This document shows, one piece after another, positions 27,476 to 36,510 of a stretch of 64,000 nt of DNA. The stretch spans positions 62,001 through 126,000 of the forward strand of contig JAJFKE010000040.1 in assembly GCA_021773355.1 (NCBI GenBank), given 5' to 3'. Source of the stretch: Gammaproteobacteria bacterium. Lineage in GTDB: Bacteria > Pseudomonadota > Gammaproteobacteria > Pseudomonadales > Pseudohongiellaceae. A program made the translations under genes and the position numbers. The notes beneath the pieces were generated by a model, which saw nothing but the letters and a program-made list of their open reading frames with translations, was not told the DNA's origin and did no database searches. Numbering within the stretch: the first letter of the stretch is position 1; each line of letters starts with the position of its first letter.

Positions 27476-28498
27476 ATGATCGAGAGCCATATTGTCATAA
27501 ACAGTAAAGTGCGAATAATTTTCGTCTTCGCGTTTCTTGCCACATCCTTCTCAGCGCTCGCACAAATAGAAACACGCCCTACTTCGAATAGAGAAATATT
27601 GGAGATTGTTGTGGTTGGCCGTCAACCTGGGCCACCAATGTGGAAAGTTAACAAAGGTGATCATGAACTTTGGATTTTTGGAATTTTAACTCCTCTGCCC
27701 AAGAATATGGTCTGGGAATCCGACAAAGTTAAGTCGGTGATAGATCGGTCTCAAGAGTACATCTATATTAAAAAACCTGAACAAAAAATTCCGCTTAACC
27801 CCTTTACTCTCTACAAAGCACTACGCCTTGCAAGCCAACTGGCTAACAATGCCGATGGCCGCTCTCTCGAAGAGGTACTACCCGATGATCTGTATATGCG
27901 TTTTTCTGTGTTAGAAGAACAATACCCGATCAGAAAGGTAGATAACATGCGGCCATATTTTGCGGCCGATGCCATACACAGCAACGCTGTTCGTAGTAAT
28001 GGAATGACAAATGACCCAGGTGTGGAGGAAAAAATTGCGAGGCTTGTCAGGCGAAATAGAGCAATCAAAAAAACCGCAATTCAGTTTGGCCCTGAAGTAC
28101 TAGACTATGCACTGTTAAAGGAAGAAGGAGACCGACTAATGAACGGTCTTTCAAACACGGTTGAAATTGATTGCCTTAAGGTAAGCCTTGAAAGCATAGA
28201 AACCGATCTCGACGGATTGAAGAGCCGTGCAAACGCCTGGGCCCTGGGCTACGTCGACGAACTCCGTTATTACCAAGACTACCCAGATCAAAAAGGCATT
28301 TGTATGCAGGTATGGACAGGCGTTGATGACATCAACGATCTAATTCGCCAGAGTAACACTCAGTGGCTGACTGCAGCAGAGCTAGCACTTAGCAACAACG
28401 AAACGACCTTTGCCGTGCTTGAAATTGAGCAACTTATCAGGCCCGACGGAGTTCTGGAAGAGCTACACAGAAAAGGTTATGAGATCCGTGAGCCATGA
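27476..28498 (+). CDS. TraB/GumN family secreted protein
   Basis: A 340-residue protein with a signal peptide (IIFVFAFLATSFSALAQ). GumN/TraB features are MWKVNKGDHELWIFGILTPLPKNMVWESDKV near the start, a central VEEKIARLVRRNRAIK helix, and TQWLTAAELALSNNETTFAVLEIEQLIRPDGVLEELHRKGYEI at the end, where the usual 'G..H..G..G....L...G' has lost its His and Gly residues. Family members are proposed metalloprotease-like periplasmic proteins, but the loss of GxxH (here GILTPLP instead of GTMH) suggests this one is inactive or altered. AAGGAA precedes the ATG. Confidence 0.75.
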   Translation: MIESHIVINSKVRIIFVFAFLATSFSALAQIETRPTSNREILEIVVVGRQPGPPMWKVNKGDHELWIFGILTPLPKNMVWESDKVKSVIDRSQEYIYIKKPEQKIPLNPFTLYKALRLASQLANNADGRSLEEVLPDDLYMRFSVLEEQYPIRKVDNMRPYFAADAIHSNAVRSNGMTNDPGVEEKIARLVRRNRAIKKTAIQFGPEVLDYALLKEEGDRLMNGLSNTVEIDCLKVSLESIETDLDGLKSRANAWALGYVDELRYYQDYPDQKGICMQVWTGVDDINDLIRQSNTQWLTAAELALSNNETTFAVLEIEQLIRPDGVLEELHRKGYEIREP

Positions 28499-28633
28499 AT
28501 GCAAACGCGGTCTGTTACCAATTTGGCTACTTCGCTACCTCCTGTCGCCTATTTTCCCAATGCCCCTCAATTATTAATAGAAGGACTGCATCCCAGTTGA
28601 CACAATTAATTCAGCAGGTTTATAACAATTTGC

Positions 28634-29377
28634 CTAAAAACTTAGCAATTCCTTAAGCCGTACCAAACTTCTTCTCGAAACCTCAACCTCCTTGCCATCA
28701 TTAAAACGAAGACAGTAACCATCTTTTACTGCCTCATCAATCGATGTTACCGCGCGCAGATTAACTATGTACTGCCGGTTAGCACGCATAAATTGCGCTG
28801 GAGGCAATCGCTTTTCAAGTTGATTCAATGAAATTTTAATAAATGCGTTACTTTCATCGAAATACAACCGCGCATAGTTTTTACAGCTTTCGAAATAGCG
28901 AATAGAGCTGAGGTCTACCAGATAGCATTGCTCATTATCCTGAATGAACATGCGGCTATTAATATCCAGCAATTGGTTGTCGGTAGAATTTTGTCCAGGC
29001 AATCCTGACCCTTGAGCGGATGCTAACGCAAAATGCTCTCTCAGTTTGGTAATAGCTTGATCTAAACGATCCCGACTTATCGGCTTTAGTAAATAATCTA
29101 CTGTGTTGAAGTCAAATGACCGAATGGCGTATTCCGAATACGCCGTAGTAAAGATAATGCAGGGACTGTAATTCAGGCTCTCTACTAGATCGAAGCCTGA
29201 TCTACCGGGCATATGGATATCCAGAAATAGCACGTCGGCTCGATTTTCTTCAAGCAAGGCAAGCGCGGTATCAGGATGATCCGCACTACCGATAAGCTCA
29301 ACATCTGTGTAGTCCGCCAACATTGCGATCAGACCTTCTCTGGCAATCCGTGAATCTTCTACTACTACCGCCTTCAT
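28634..29377 (-). CDS. LytTR-family response regulator
   Basis: A 247-residue two-domain regulator. The receiver is residues 1-118 with phospho-acceptor Asp 53 (DVLFLDIHMPGRSGF), the Thr switch in FTTAYSEYA and Lys in LLKPIS. The LytTR DNA-binding domain is residues 140-247 (YFESCKNYARLYF, LPPAQFMRANRQYIVNL, GKEVEVSRRSLVRLKELL). It overlaps the kinase gene upstream by four bases (ATGA). It is the last gene of a unit with an ABC transporter fused to a peptidase, which it may regulate, in the manner of LytS/LytTR systems that control neighbouring exporters. Confidence 0.92.
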   Translation of the reverse strand: MKAVVVEDSRIAREGLIAMLADYTDVELIGSADHPDTALALLEENRADVLFLDIHMPGRSGFDLVESLNYSPCIIFTTAYSEYAIRSFDFNTVDYLLKPISRDRLDQAITKLREHFALASAQGSGLPGQNSTDNQLLDINSRMFIQDNEQCYLVDLSSIRYFESCKNYARLYFDESNAFIKISLNQLEKRLPPAQFMRANRQYIVNLRAVTSIDEAVKDGYCLRFNDGKEVEVSRRSLVRLKELLSF

Positions 29378-30528
29378 GAGGCTGCTTCCGCAGAGAACTC
29401 GATTGGTAATTCAATGGCGACCAGTACCTGATTCTCATAATTGGACATCGAAAACTTTGCGCGCTCACCATAAAGCAGGAATAGCCGCTTACCAATATTG
29501 TCCAGGCCAACTCCGGAACTCCCTTTGAAATCGGTAAAGTTAGAACTTGAGCTGGCGGACGCTACGGTGTTGTGGATCTTGATCACCAGAGCGTCACAGG
29601 TTTTCGAACAGTCGATGGTAATGCTACCTCCTGTTTTGTGACCATCGATACCATGCTTGACCCCGTTCTCCACCAGCATCTGCATCATCATAGGCGGTAC
29701 CAGCATGTTATCTAAGGATGGATCTGATTTAATGGAAAAGCTCAGCCGGTTTTCCATCTGGTTTTTCATCAGTTCAAGGTATTGGCGAACGATGGACAAC
29801 TCCTGAGAAAATTCTATTTTTTCGTTCTTGCTGGAATCAAGAGAATGCCTCAGTATTTCAGAGAGCGACGTTAGACTTTCGTCTGCACGATTGGCGTCTT
29901 CATGAATCATGAAGCGAATATTATTTAGCGCATTGAATAGGAAATGGGGATTAATCTGCCCGGCCAGTGCATCTAATCTCGCTTCCTTCAGGCTGTTTTC
30001 CAGTTCCAATGACCTAATCGAAAAGGTACGCGAATTTTGCGTTCCTTTTATCAGCAAGTAGATTAAACACCAACCCACAATGAACGGAAACAAGCCCATA
30101 GCATTGCTAACTATCCCAAGCAGGTAGGCAGGCTCACCCGATTGACTAAGAATTCGAGTCGGAGGGCCGCCGAGAATTAGATAGGCAGCGAGTACAGATA
30201 AGCTGCAAATTACCATACTACTCACCCAGGAAAGCGCTAGCATTCGTGGCAGAGTTTGCTGAAATGTAGCTTCATACCATCGGTTTTGATAATACCAGCG
30301 ACGAAATATCAGACCAGTGTAGGTACCACCAACAAATAGAAGCAAACCCACTGCCAATGCTAGAGATAACTTCACTCCTAAGGAGGCCACTCTTCTGAAA
30401 AGGTATTCGCCATAGATACCAAGTAACAACAGGCCCCAGCCTCCCAGGTGACACAGCCAGAAGCTAGTCTTTCTAGGAATGAAAGGGGTTGGCATATCTC
30501 GCAACACACTCTTTTTGGCATAAGTCAT
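29374..30528 (-). CDS. LytS/YehU-type sensor histidine kinase
   Basis: A 384-residue inner-membrane kinase. Four hydrophobic segments lie in residues 25-165, with no large periplasmic domain. A His_kinase (PF06580-type) segment has the phospho-acceptor His 195 in AGQINPHFLFNALNNIRFMIH, then an ATPase domain with PPMMMQMLVENGVKHGI (N box) and SSGVGLDNIGKRLFLLYG (G box). Partner of the LytTR regulator by ATGA overlap. It lies 41 bases after the permease-peptidase gene on the same strand. Confidence 0.92.
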   Translation of the reverse strand: MTYAKKSVLRDMPTPFIPRKTSFWLCHLGGWGLLLLGIYGEYLFRRVASLGVKLSLALAVGLLLFVGGTYTGLIFRRWYYQNRWYEATFQQTLPRMLALSWVSSMVICSLSVLAAYLILGGPPTRILSQSGEPAYLLGIVSNAMGLFPFIVGWCLIYLLIKGTQNSRTFSIRSLELENSLKEARLDALAGQINPHFLFNALNNIRFMIHEDANRADESLTSLSEILRHSLDSSKNEKIEFSQELSIVRQYLELMKNQMENRLSFSIKSDPSLDNMLVPPMMMQMLVENGVKHGIDGHKTGGSITIDCSKTCDALVIKIHNTVASASSSSNFTDFKGSSGVGLDNIGKRLFLLYGERAKFSMSNYENQVLVAIELPIEFSAEAAS

Positions 30529-30569
30529 GGCTTAATTCTGTGTAGAAAATTCGTAGTAGACAGCGGAAC

Positions 30570-33500
30570 TCATTCTTCAGCGCTCATGCTAACATTCAAG
30601 ACATTGTTACCAGGAATTCTATCAATCATGACATGGAACGGATCAATGCCTACCGTTCCAGGTTTTTCCTCAACGTGGATACTGATGGTATGAGTCCCGC
30701 TTTGTAGTAAATGCTTTTTTAAATAAATTGGAGTCTGGGCAAATAACTCTTGGTCCGATTCAGGAAAAATCGCAACATCAAAATAGGTATGAAGAAGTAC
30801 TTCGGTCTCCTCACCCAGACCCGTCGCCTCAAATTGACGTGTGGTAAACTCGATTGCAAGCTCATATCCACCGTCGGCAGGAACAGCTTCCGCAGAGTCG
30901 ACCTGTACATCATAAAGCACGATCTTCTCAAATAAGTCTGTAATCAGGTCCTGGTATTCCTCACCCGACACAGCGCGTAATTCGTTGACCAAGTCTTGGG
31001 AAGTAGGAAATGGCGGTGGCTGAAAGGCGAACTTGTCCAGATAGTTACGCAGGGCCTCATGTATCTTGTCTGTGCCAATAATATCCTGCAATGCAAACAT
31101 AGCCAGTGCTCCCTTGTTATAAGAGATGTAACCCTGGTCTTCAGTAGTCATAAGAGGCTGTTCTTCCCGAGTTTCACGACCTCTTCCAGCAAGGTATCCG
31201 GATTGAGTCTCGGCCAACATACGTCTCAACCACACAGGATCTAGATACTCCTTAGACACCATTAGGGCAGAGTAACTCGCCAACCCTTCATTCAACAGCT
31301 GTCTGCCCTGCATATAAGCGCCGTAAGCTTGAGCTCCCCACCACTGGTGAGCCAACTCATGCATTGTCGCGAAGTCCATATTCTCCATCGCCGCCATGTC
31401 GGTGACAAAGCCCACAGATTCCGAATAAGGGATGGTTCCCGCGAAAGCCCTGGCAGCATTTCGATAGCGAGGATATTCCAGGATGCGAAAATAGGAGTGC
31501 TGGTACGGAGAAAATTCGCGAGTGAAATAATCTAAAGACTTCTTGGCTGTACCTAACATGGCTGCTGAATTGTAACTGTGCTTGGCATCATGATAAATCT
31601 CCAACTGCACGTCATTCCAATTATCACGCGCCACCTCATAGCGTGCCGACGTGAATGACAAACCCTGCAAGATAGGGTGCTCAGTGACATACTCGAAATA
31701 GCGGCGCTGTCCATCTCGCCATTGGCGTTGCAACACTCCCGGCGCTACGGCTATCTGATCTGCCGAGGTACTGAATATCACGCTGATGTTTGCGCGACTG
31801 CCAATGCCAGCTCCAAGAATGTCCAGATACATCGGATCGCCCAATTCGGGAAGTCTATCCATAGATGGAAGACCGAATTGTCCACGTAAAAAACTATCGC
31901 TCAGCTCGCGAGACATTTCATAGCCAGGGATAGGCATAATGTCACGACTTTCAATGAAGGTACCATTATTTACAACTTCAACATCAGGATTTGCATTGAC
32001 GAAACCCGCGTTAGGTCGGCTCATGTCCCAGCTAACAGTTGCCGTATCGCCTGGGTTCAAGGGAGATGTAAAATTATACAGATAAAAACCTAGCTCTGAG
32101 TCCGCTACGCTAGCTGTGGCAGATTCAACTTTCAGATCAACAATCTGCATCTTCGGATTTACAGAAATTACAAATTCGCTTATTGGGTAAGGTTTATTGT
32201 TGCTAAGAACAGCACTGCCACGGGACTCAACTCGTTTCTCTTCAGGGTAGAGATCAATCTCCATAGTAATGTTCTGAAAAGTCGGCGCCGGTCGATTCTG
32301 ATACTCACCGTACTTAAATTCATAGTCGGCCTGTAATTGTAATGCGGTATTAGTGGTCTGGTATTGATTAAGGACGCTCGTGTTGTAATAAATCCAGCCA
32401 CCGATGCTGATAAAGCACGCAGTAGCGAACACACTAACGCCTTGCAATTGCGGACTGAATCGGGAACGTGCATCTACCCATCGTTCCCGGGCATTTGTGT
32501 AGTAACCACGGGGAAAAAACGAGCATACCAGAGCAATTAGCAGAACACAGAACATTCCCCAATAGGCTATAAGTGCCAAGACAGGTTTACTGTAAGGCCC
32601 GAAGCCATTCATATCAGAATAAATCGCATAGGGTATTCGAAATCCATAAAGGATATTCTCCATGCCTAAAAGCTCCATGGAGAACAGAAATACATACACA
32701 CAGAACAGCAGAAACATGCCCAACCATTTATTGGGACTCAAGGTCTGCACGAGAATGGCTAGCACAGAAAGCATGTAGAAATAGAATCCGTTGAAAACAA
32801 ACAACCCTTTAAAATAGAGGCCCAACTCGAAATTGCTATAACCCGCCAGTGCTTGCAGACTAATCGAGGTCAGCATTGACGTACCCAGAAAAATAGAAAT
32901 TATTGCCCACAACGTCACCATTTTGGATAGTGGCATTGTCCAATTCGAATAGGGTGTTGCATCAATAATTTCATTCACGCCACTTTCCCTCTCACGGTGT
33001 ATCAAATCTCCTGAGAAATAGATAACTATGAGCATCACGTTCGAAATTAGTCCAAATCTGAAAAAATCGAACATTAAACTGGTTACAGGTATCAGGGGAA
33101 TATTTAGCGCAGGACTTACATGTCTTTGATGATCTCCGATAGTGCCAAAGACACTAAAAAAAAGAACGGCATAGAAAAAAGGGCTTTGTAGAATAGAGTA
33201 AATGTCCATAAAGAGCTGAGATTTGAACTGGACCACCTGTCCCTTAAATGAAAAATTACTGCTGACAGTTACGTCGGAAATAGAGGGAACAAAGGAAGTT
33301 GCCTTATTATCCTTCCTCAATCTTAACAATTGGAAATGAGAGTTTCTTCCAGCCGACAGATCGAAGCGAAACCTCAAGCAAGTGCAGATCAGAACCAGCA
33401 CCGTCAAACCAATCCAGATCAGTCTGTTCCCTAATAGCAAACCCATGGGAAGAACGGTATTTAGTTCGCTGATAGTCCAAAAGCGTGTCTCCGTAGTAAT

Positions 33501-34148
33501 TGCCAGCACACCGGTAAGATCTAGCAATCCGATCCAATCGGAGGTATTCATGGCGCTATAAATAAACAAAATAAAATTTAACAGCATGAACAGCAGGGCC
33601 AGGACGAAAGTCATCGCCACCGATCTGGTTAAGGCAGCGACCGCAAAGAAAAAGCTGCACACGATAAAAGTATAAGGAAGCACAACGACAAAAAAACTAT
33701 AGCCATAGGTCGACATCGAGAATGGACTAAGCCTGGCAGGATCCAACCAAGGCATAAACACCGCGAGAACACCCCCTAGCAACCCTGCGACTGCAACCAA
33801 CAAAGCAAGAAGAAAACCACCACAAAATCGCCCCAATAAGAACTGATGCTTGCTAACGGGAGCAACAAAGAAAAATTCCGCCATGTTCTTCTCATGGTCG
33901 CGAGTGATGGCTGTCACCATAAAAACAATGGTGGGCAGCATGCCAAAATAAGCGAGCGCTGCTTCGGTATATATTGTGCGATAAGGGCTGTTAACGTTGA
34001 TCAGCTCACTCATGTCGCCAATATCTATTGTATGGGTCGCAACGGTTAGAAAATGTATTAGAGGGAATACAATTAGAACACCCCAAAAAAAAGGCGACTT
34101 GAGCTGGTAGCGAAGCTCGAAGCGTAGTATTTCAAGAAAAGAATGCAT
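30570..34148 (-). CDS. ABC-2 type permease fused to M1 family aminopeptidase
   Basis: A 1192-residue protein. Residues 1-590 hold about 12-13 hydrophobic segments in two ABC-2-like halves. The first starts LEILRFELRYQLKSPFFWGVL; the second has VIYFSGDLIHRERESGVNEIIDATP. The C-terminal 600 residues are M1-peptidase-like, preceded by a beta domain (ITMEIDLYPEEKRVESRGSAVL). The zinc motif is HELAH at 930-934, with Glu of NEGLAS 20 residues after the second His. No clear GAMEN exopeptidase motif is seen. The ATPase gene lies four bases upstream and the two-component system follows. By context it is an exporter with an attached extracytoplasmic peptidase domain. Confidence 0.9.
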   Translation of the reverse strand: MHSFLEILRFELRYQLKSPFFWGVLIVFPLIHFLTVATHTIDIGDMSELINVNSPYRTIYTEAALAYFGMLPTIVFMVTAITRDHEKNMAEFFFVAPVSKHQFLLGRFCGGFLLALLVAVAGLLGGVLAVFMPWLDPARLSPFSMSTYGYSFFVVVLPYTFIVCSFFFAVAALTRSVAMTFVLALLFMLLNFILFIYSAMNTSDWIGLLDLTGVLAITTETRFWTISELNTVLPMGLLLGNRLIWIGLTVLVLICTCLRFRFDLSAGRNSHFQLLRLRKDNKATSFVPSISDVTVSSNFSFKGQVVQFKSQLFMDIYSILQSPFFYAVLFFSVFGTIGDHQRHVSPALNIPLIPVTSLMFDFFRFGLISNVMLIVIYFSGDLIHRERESGVNEIIDATPYSNWTMPLSKMVTLWAIISIFLGTSMLTSISLQALAGYSNFELGLYFKGLFVFNGFYFYMLSVLAILVQTLSPNKWLGMFLLFCVYVFLFSMELLGMENILYGFRIPYAIYSDMNGFGPYSKPVLALIAYWGMFCVLLIALVCSFFPRGYYTNARERWVDARSRFSPQLQGVSVFATACFISIGGWIYYNTSVLNQYQTTNTALQLQADYEFKYGEYQNRPAPTFQNITMEIDLYPEEKRVESRGSAVLSNNKPYPISEFVISVNPKMQIVDLKVESATASVADSELGFYLYNFTSPLNPGDTATVSWDMSRPNAGFVNANPDVEVVNNGTFIESRDIMPIPGYEMSRELSDSFLRGQFGLPSMDRLPELGDPMYLDILGAGIGSRANISVIFSTSADQIAVAPGVLQRQWRDGQRRYFEYVTEHPILQGLSFTSARYEVARDNWNDVQLEIYHDAKHSYNSAAMLGTAKKSLDYFTREFSPYQHSYFRILEYPRYRNAARAFAGTIPYSESVGFVTDMAAMENMDFATMHELAHQWWGAQAYGAYMQGRQLLNEGLASYSALMVSKEYLDPVWLRRMLAETQSGYLAGRGRETREEQPLMTTEDQGYISYNKGALAMFALQDIIGTDKIHEALRNYLDKFAFQPPPFPTSQDLVNELRAVSGEEYQDLITDLFEKIVLYDVQVDSAEAVPADGGYELAIEFTTRQFEATGLGEETEVLLHTYFDVAIFPESDQELFAQTPIYLKKHLLQSGTHTISIHVEEKPGTVGIDPFHVMIDRIPGNNVLNVSMSAEE

Positions 34149-34152
34149 GGCT

Positions 34153-35034
34153 TTACTCCATGTTCTCTTTCAAGCCATGCTCGATGAGAGTGCTGAAATA
34201 CACATCTTCCAGCTCGGGCGACGCCAATGACGCCTCATCGGGTTGTTCTTCTGCCAGGATACGCAGCTCGATGCGACCCGCGTTAAATCGTGTAGACACA
34301 ACCTGGTGCTGGGCGCGAATGCGCGAAACTTCGGCTCTTTCTACAACACACACCCAGAGGCTTCCTTCTAAGGCCTCGGTTAGTTGACGCGGACTTCCTT
34401 GTTTAAGAATTCTCCCTTGCCCCATAATGGCCAGCTGGAGACAGAGTTCTTCAACGTCGTCAACAATATGAGTCGATAAAATAACAATTTTTTCTTCACC
34501 AATTTCGGCGAGCAGATTTTGAAACCGACGCCTTTCCGCAGGGTCCAGTCCTGCTGTAGGCTCATCGACAATAATAAGCTTAGGATCTCCAAGCAGTGCT
34601 TGCGCTATACCGAAACGCTGCTTCATACCTCCCGAAAACTTATCGACACTTCGTTTTCGTGAATCCCATAGATTCGTTTTGACTAATAGGCTCTCAACCG
34701 CCTGCTTCCCCTGATCACCATAGATTCCTTTTAGGGCAGCAAAATGTAAAAGCATTGCTTCAGCGGAAGTGCGAGGGTAGGAACCAAATTCCTGGGGTAA
34801 ATAGCCAAGGTTTTTTCGTAATTCAGTTTTCTCAGCAAGGACATCTATGCCATCGAAGCTTATTGAGCCTTGATCTGGTGACTGGAGAGTCGCAATGGTA
34901 CGCATGAGTGAGGATTTTCCAGCCCCATTCGGACCTAGCAATCCAAACATACCTGTGGAAATTGTAATATTAATATCCTGCAGAGCATGGATGTCGCCTG
35001 GATAAGTTTTTGAAAGATTTGATATGTGCAACAT
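34153..35034 (-). CDS. ABC transporter ATP-binding protein
   Basis: I start at the ATG preceded by GGAGTTTTTCC; an in-frame start 36 codons upstream lacks a ribosome site. The 293 residues carry Walker A GPNGAGKSS, Q-loop YLPQEFG, signature FSGGMKQR, Walker B LIIVDEPTAGLDP and switch His in STHIVDDVE. The C-terminal 80 residues are a regulatory or interaction extension. It is separated from the permease-peptidase gene by only four bases and must energise that permease. Confidence 0.95.
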   Translation of the reverse strand: MLHISNLSKTYPGDIHALQDINITISTGMFGLLGPNGAGKSSLMRTIATLQSPDQGSISFDGIDVLAEKTELRKNLGYLPQEFGSYPRTSAEAMLLHFAALKGIYGDQGKQAVESLLVKTNLWDSRKRSVDKFSGGMKQRFGIAQALLGDPKLIIVDEPTAGLDPAERRRFQNLLAEIGEEKIVILSTHIVDDVEELCLQLAIMGQGRILKQGSPRQLTEALEGSLWVCVVERAEVSRIRAQHQVVSTRFNAGRIELRILAEEQPDEASLASPELEDVYFSTLIEHGLKENME

Positions 35035-35150
35035 GGAAAAACTCCGCGGATATTCTCTTGCCTCATATTTGAATGAAAAGATCAGTGAAACATTGAATTT
35101 CCTGAAAAAGTGCTCTATTCGCGAGTAATTCACGCTTGCCATTTTTCAGA

Positions 35151-35552
35151 TCAAAATACGTTAAATAAAATCAAGGATTCCGTTAATACTCTTCCATAGT
35201 GATACTCTGCATTATTCCGATCTAGTTCCACCGCCCGCTGCATTACATCGACCGCTTGTCTGGCGTCGTCGGTCATATAGAGGCTTAGGCCATAATAGTA
35301 TTGAAATCCAGCATTGGATCGAAATTCTGGCTCGAGTTCTCTCAAGAAAGAATAAGCTCGTGCGTAATCAGCATTATCAAAATAATTTATGCCTTGCTGA
35401 AATTGATTTTCTGCCAAAACAGTTTGCAGTGGTATCAGTAGAGAAACAGCCAGAATCATAATTATTTTGTGCAAGTTTCTTAGTACTTGAGCTGTTCCCA
35501 CTCCAAAATCTTTACATGTTCTAATACCAGTTTCCGCCGTTAATATACTCAT
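35151..35552 (-). CDS. Short TPR-like exported protein, possibly truncated
   Basis: The chosen ATG gives 133 residues. It has a basic start and a hydrophobic signal segment (IIMILAVSLLIPLQTVLAENQ), then about one and a half TPR-like helical pairs (FQQGINYFDNADYARAYSFLRELE, YYYGLSLYMTDDARQAVDVMQRAVELDRNNAEYHYG). The product ends abruptly after AEYHYG with a non-TPR tail (RVLTESLILFNVF), where relatives normally continue with further repeats, so I suspect a frameshift truncation. It precedes the ABC operon on the same strand, 116 bases upstream. The start is uncertain; an ATG at 35459 is the alternative. Confidence 0.5.
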   Translation of the reverse strand: MSILTAETGIRTCKDFGVGTAQVLRNLHKIIMILAVSLLIPLQTVLAENQFQQGINYFDNADYARAYSFLRELEPEFRSNAGFQYYYGLSLYMTDDARQAVDVMQRAVELDRNNAEYHYGRVLTESLILFNVF

Positions 35553-35953
35553 TAGAATCTCTCTATTAGTAACAGTCGAATGGAATTCGGCCCCCTGCCT
35601 ATAGTAAATCCGGCTATCTACGAGACCGTCCTCATACAAGCAGAGACAGCTAATATAGAGGCATATGTAGTGAAGAAGGAGATTTGGTGCTGAACAGAGA
35701 TATACGGGTATGGGCGGTAAAAATGAGGTATTGGAAACTATTGAGGTATTGAAATCATAACTGTGCAAACCCAATATGATTGACTTTTCGAACTCTATTG
35801 GAAAATTGAAGACCCTGCGGAATGATTGGTATTTTCTACTGAAGCCAGTGAACTGCCTGCCCCAGTTTCTGAATTAAATAGGTCGATAAAACCGTTGACG
35901 CATTTGATCTAATTATTCTAGTATTAGGATACTAATTATCCTAGTACTAGAAT
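35553..35953. other. Intergenic region upstream of the padR-like gene
   Basis: About 400 bases between divergent genes. The left part is AT-rich with no coding signal. The right end contains the PadR promoter and operator described separately. Confidence 0.6.
35915..35953 (+). promoter_or_regulatory. Palindromic operator abutting the padR-like start codon
   Basis: Two 17-base half-sites (35915-35931 and 35937-35953) match as an inverted repeat with one mismatch, around a five-base spacer; the core is TTCTAGTA.TAGGATA. The right half ends exactly at the ATG. A -35-like TTGACG lies at 35895-35900, and a -10-like TAGTAT at 35919-35924 sits inside the left half. This is what one expects of autorepression by the PadR protein. 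The short leader contains no Shine-Dalgarno sequence. Confidence 0.75.
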
Positions 35954-36499
35954 ATGAAAGGCAAAGACCTCACAGATAGCGAATTACTGGTACTCGGCTT
36001 GCTTGCCGAAATGCCTCGCCATGGCTATGACTTAGAACAGATCATTGAAAAGCGGGGCATGCGCGAATGGACTCAAATTGGCTTTTCCTCAATTTACTAT
36101 GTGCTGGGAAAGCTTGAAAAAAAAGGCATGGTTAAGGCTGAAGTACCTACAACTGCAAAGTCCAAGAAGTGTTACAAGACTACTAAACTTGGTCAGAAAG
36201 CTTTAGTTGACCAAACGATTTCCGCTTTGAAGAATTTTCGTCCTAATCACTCTTCACTGCTAATGGGAATGATTCATTGGTCAACACTAAACAGAGACCA
36301 AGCGCTGGAAAGTCTACAAGCACGAAGCGACGCCGTGGCAAAGGAGCTTGCGCGTGTTCAGGATATCTATTTTGAACAAGAACCCCTGCCAGATTATGTT
36401 GACGCCATGTTCGAGTTTTCCATTAGTCAGTTAAAAACCGAAACACGCTGGATCGATAGAACACTGGCGTATATGCAAACCAAACCGTGGCCTAGCTAG
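35954..36499 (+). CDS. PadR family transcriptional regulator
   Basis: A 181-residue regulator with an N-terminal winged helix (LTDSELLVLGLLAEMPRHGYDLEQIIEKRG, then FSSIYYVLGKLEKKGMVKAE and KKCYKTTKLGQKAL), followed by a helical dimerisation domain ending MQTKPW. This layout is normal for PadR. The translation start directly follows the palindromic operator and no ribosome site is visible, so translation may be leaderless or weak. A GyrI-like ligand-binding protein gene follows 11 bases after the stop, which points to sensing of a small hydrophobic compound. Confidence 0.9.
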   Translation: MKGKDLTDSELLVLGLLAEMPRHGYDLEQIIEKRGMREWTQIGFSSIYYVLGKLEKKGMVKAEVPTTAKSKKCYKTTKLGQKALVDQTISALKNFRPNHSSLLMGMIHWSTLNRDQALESLQARSDAVAKELARVQDIYFEQEPLPDYVDAMFEFSISQLKTETRWIDRTLAYMQTKPWPS

Positions 36500-36510
36500 C
36501 GGAGCAAGAA

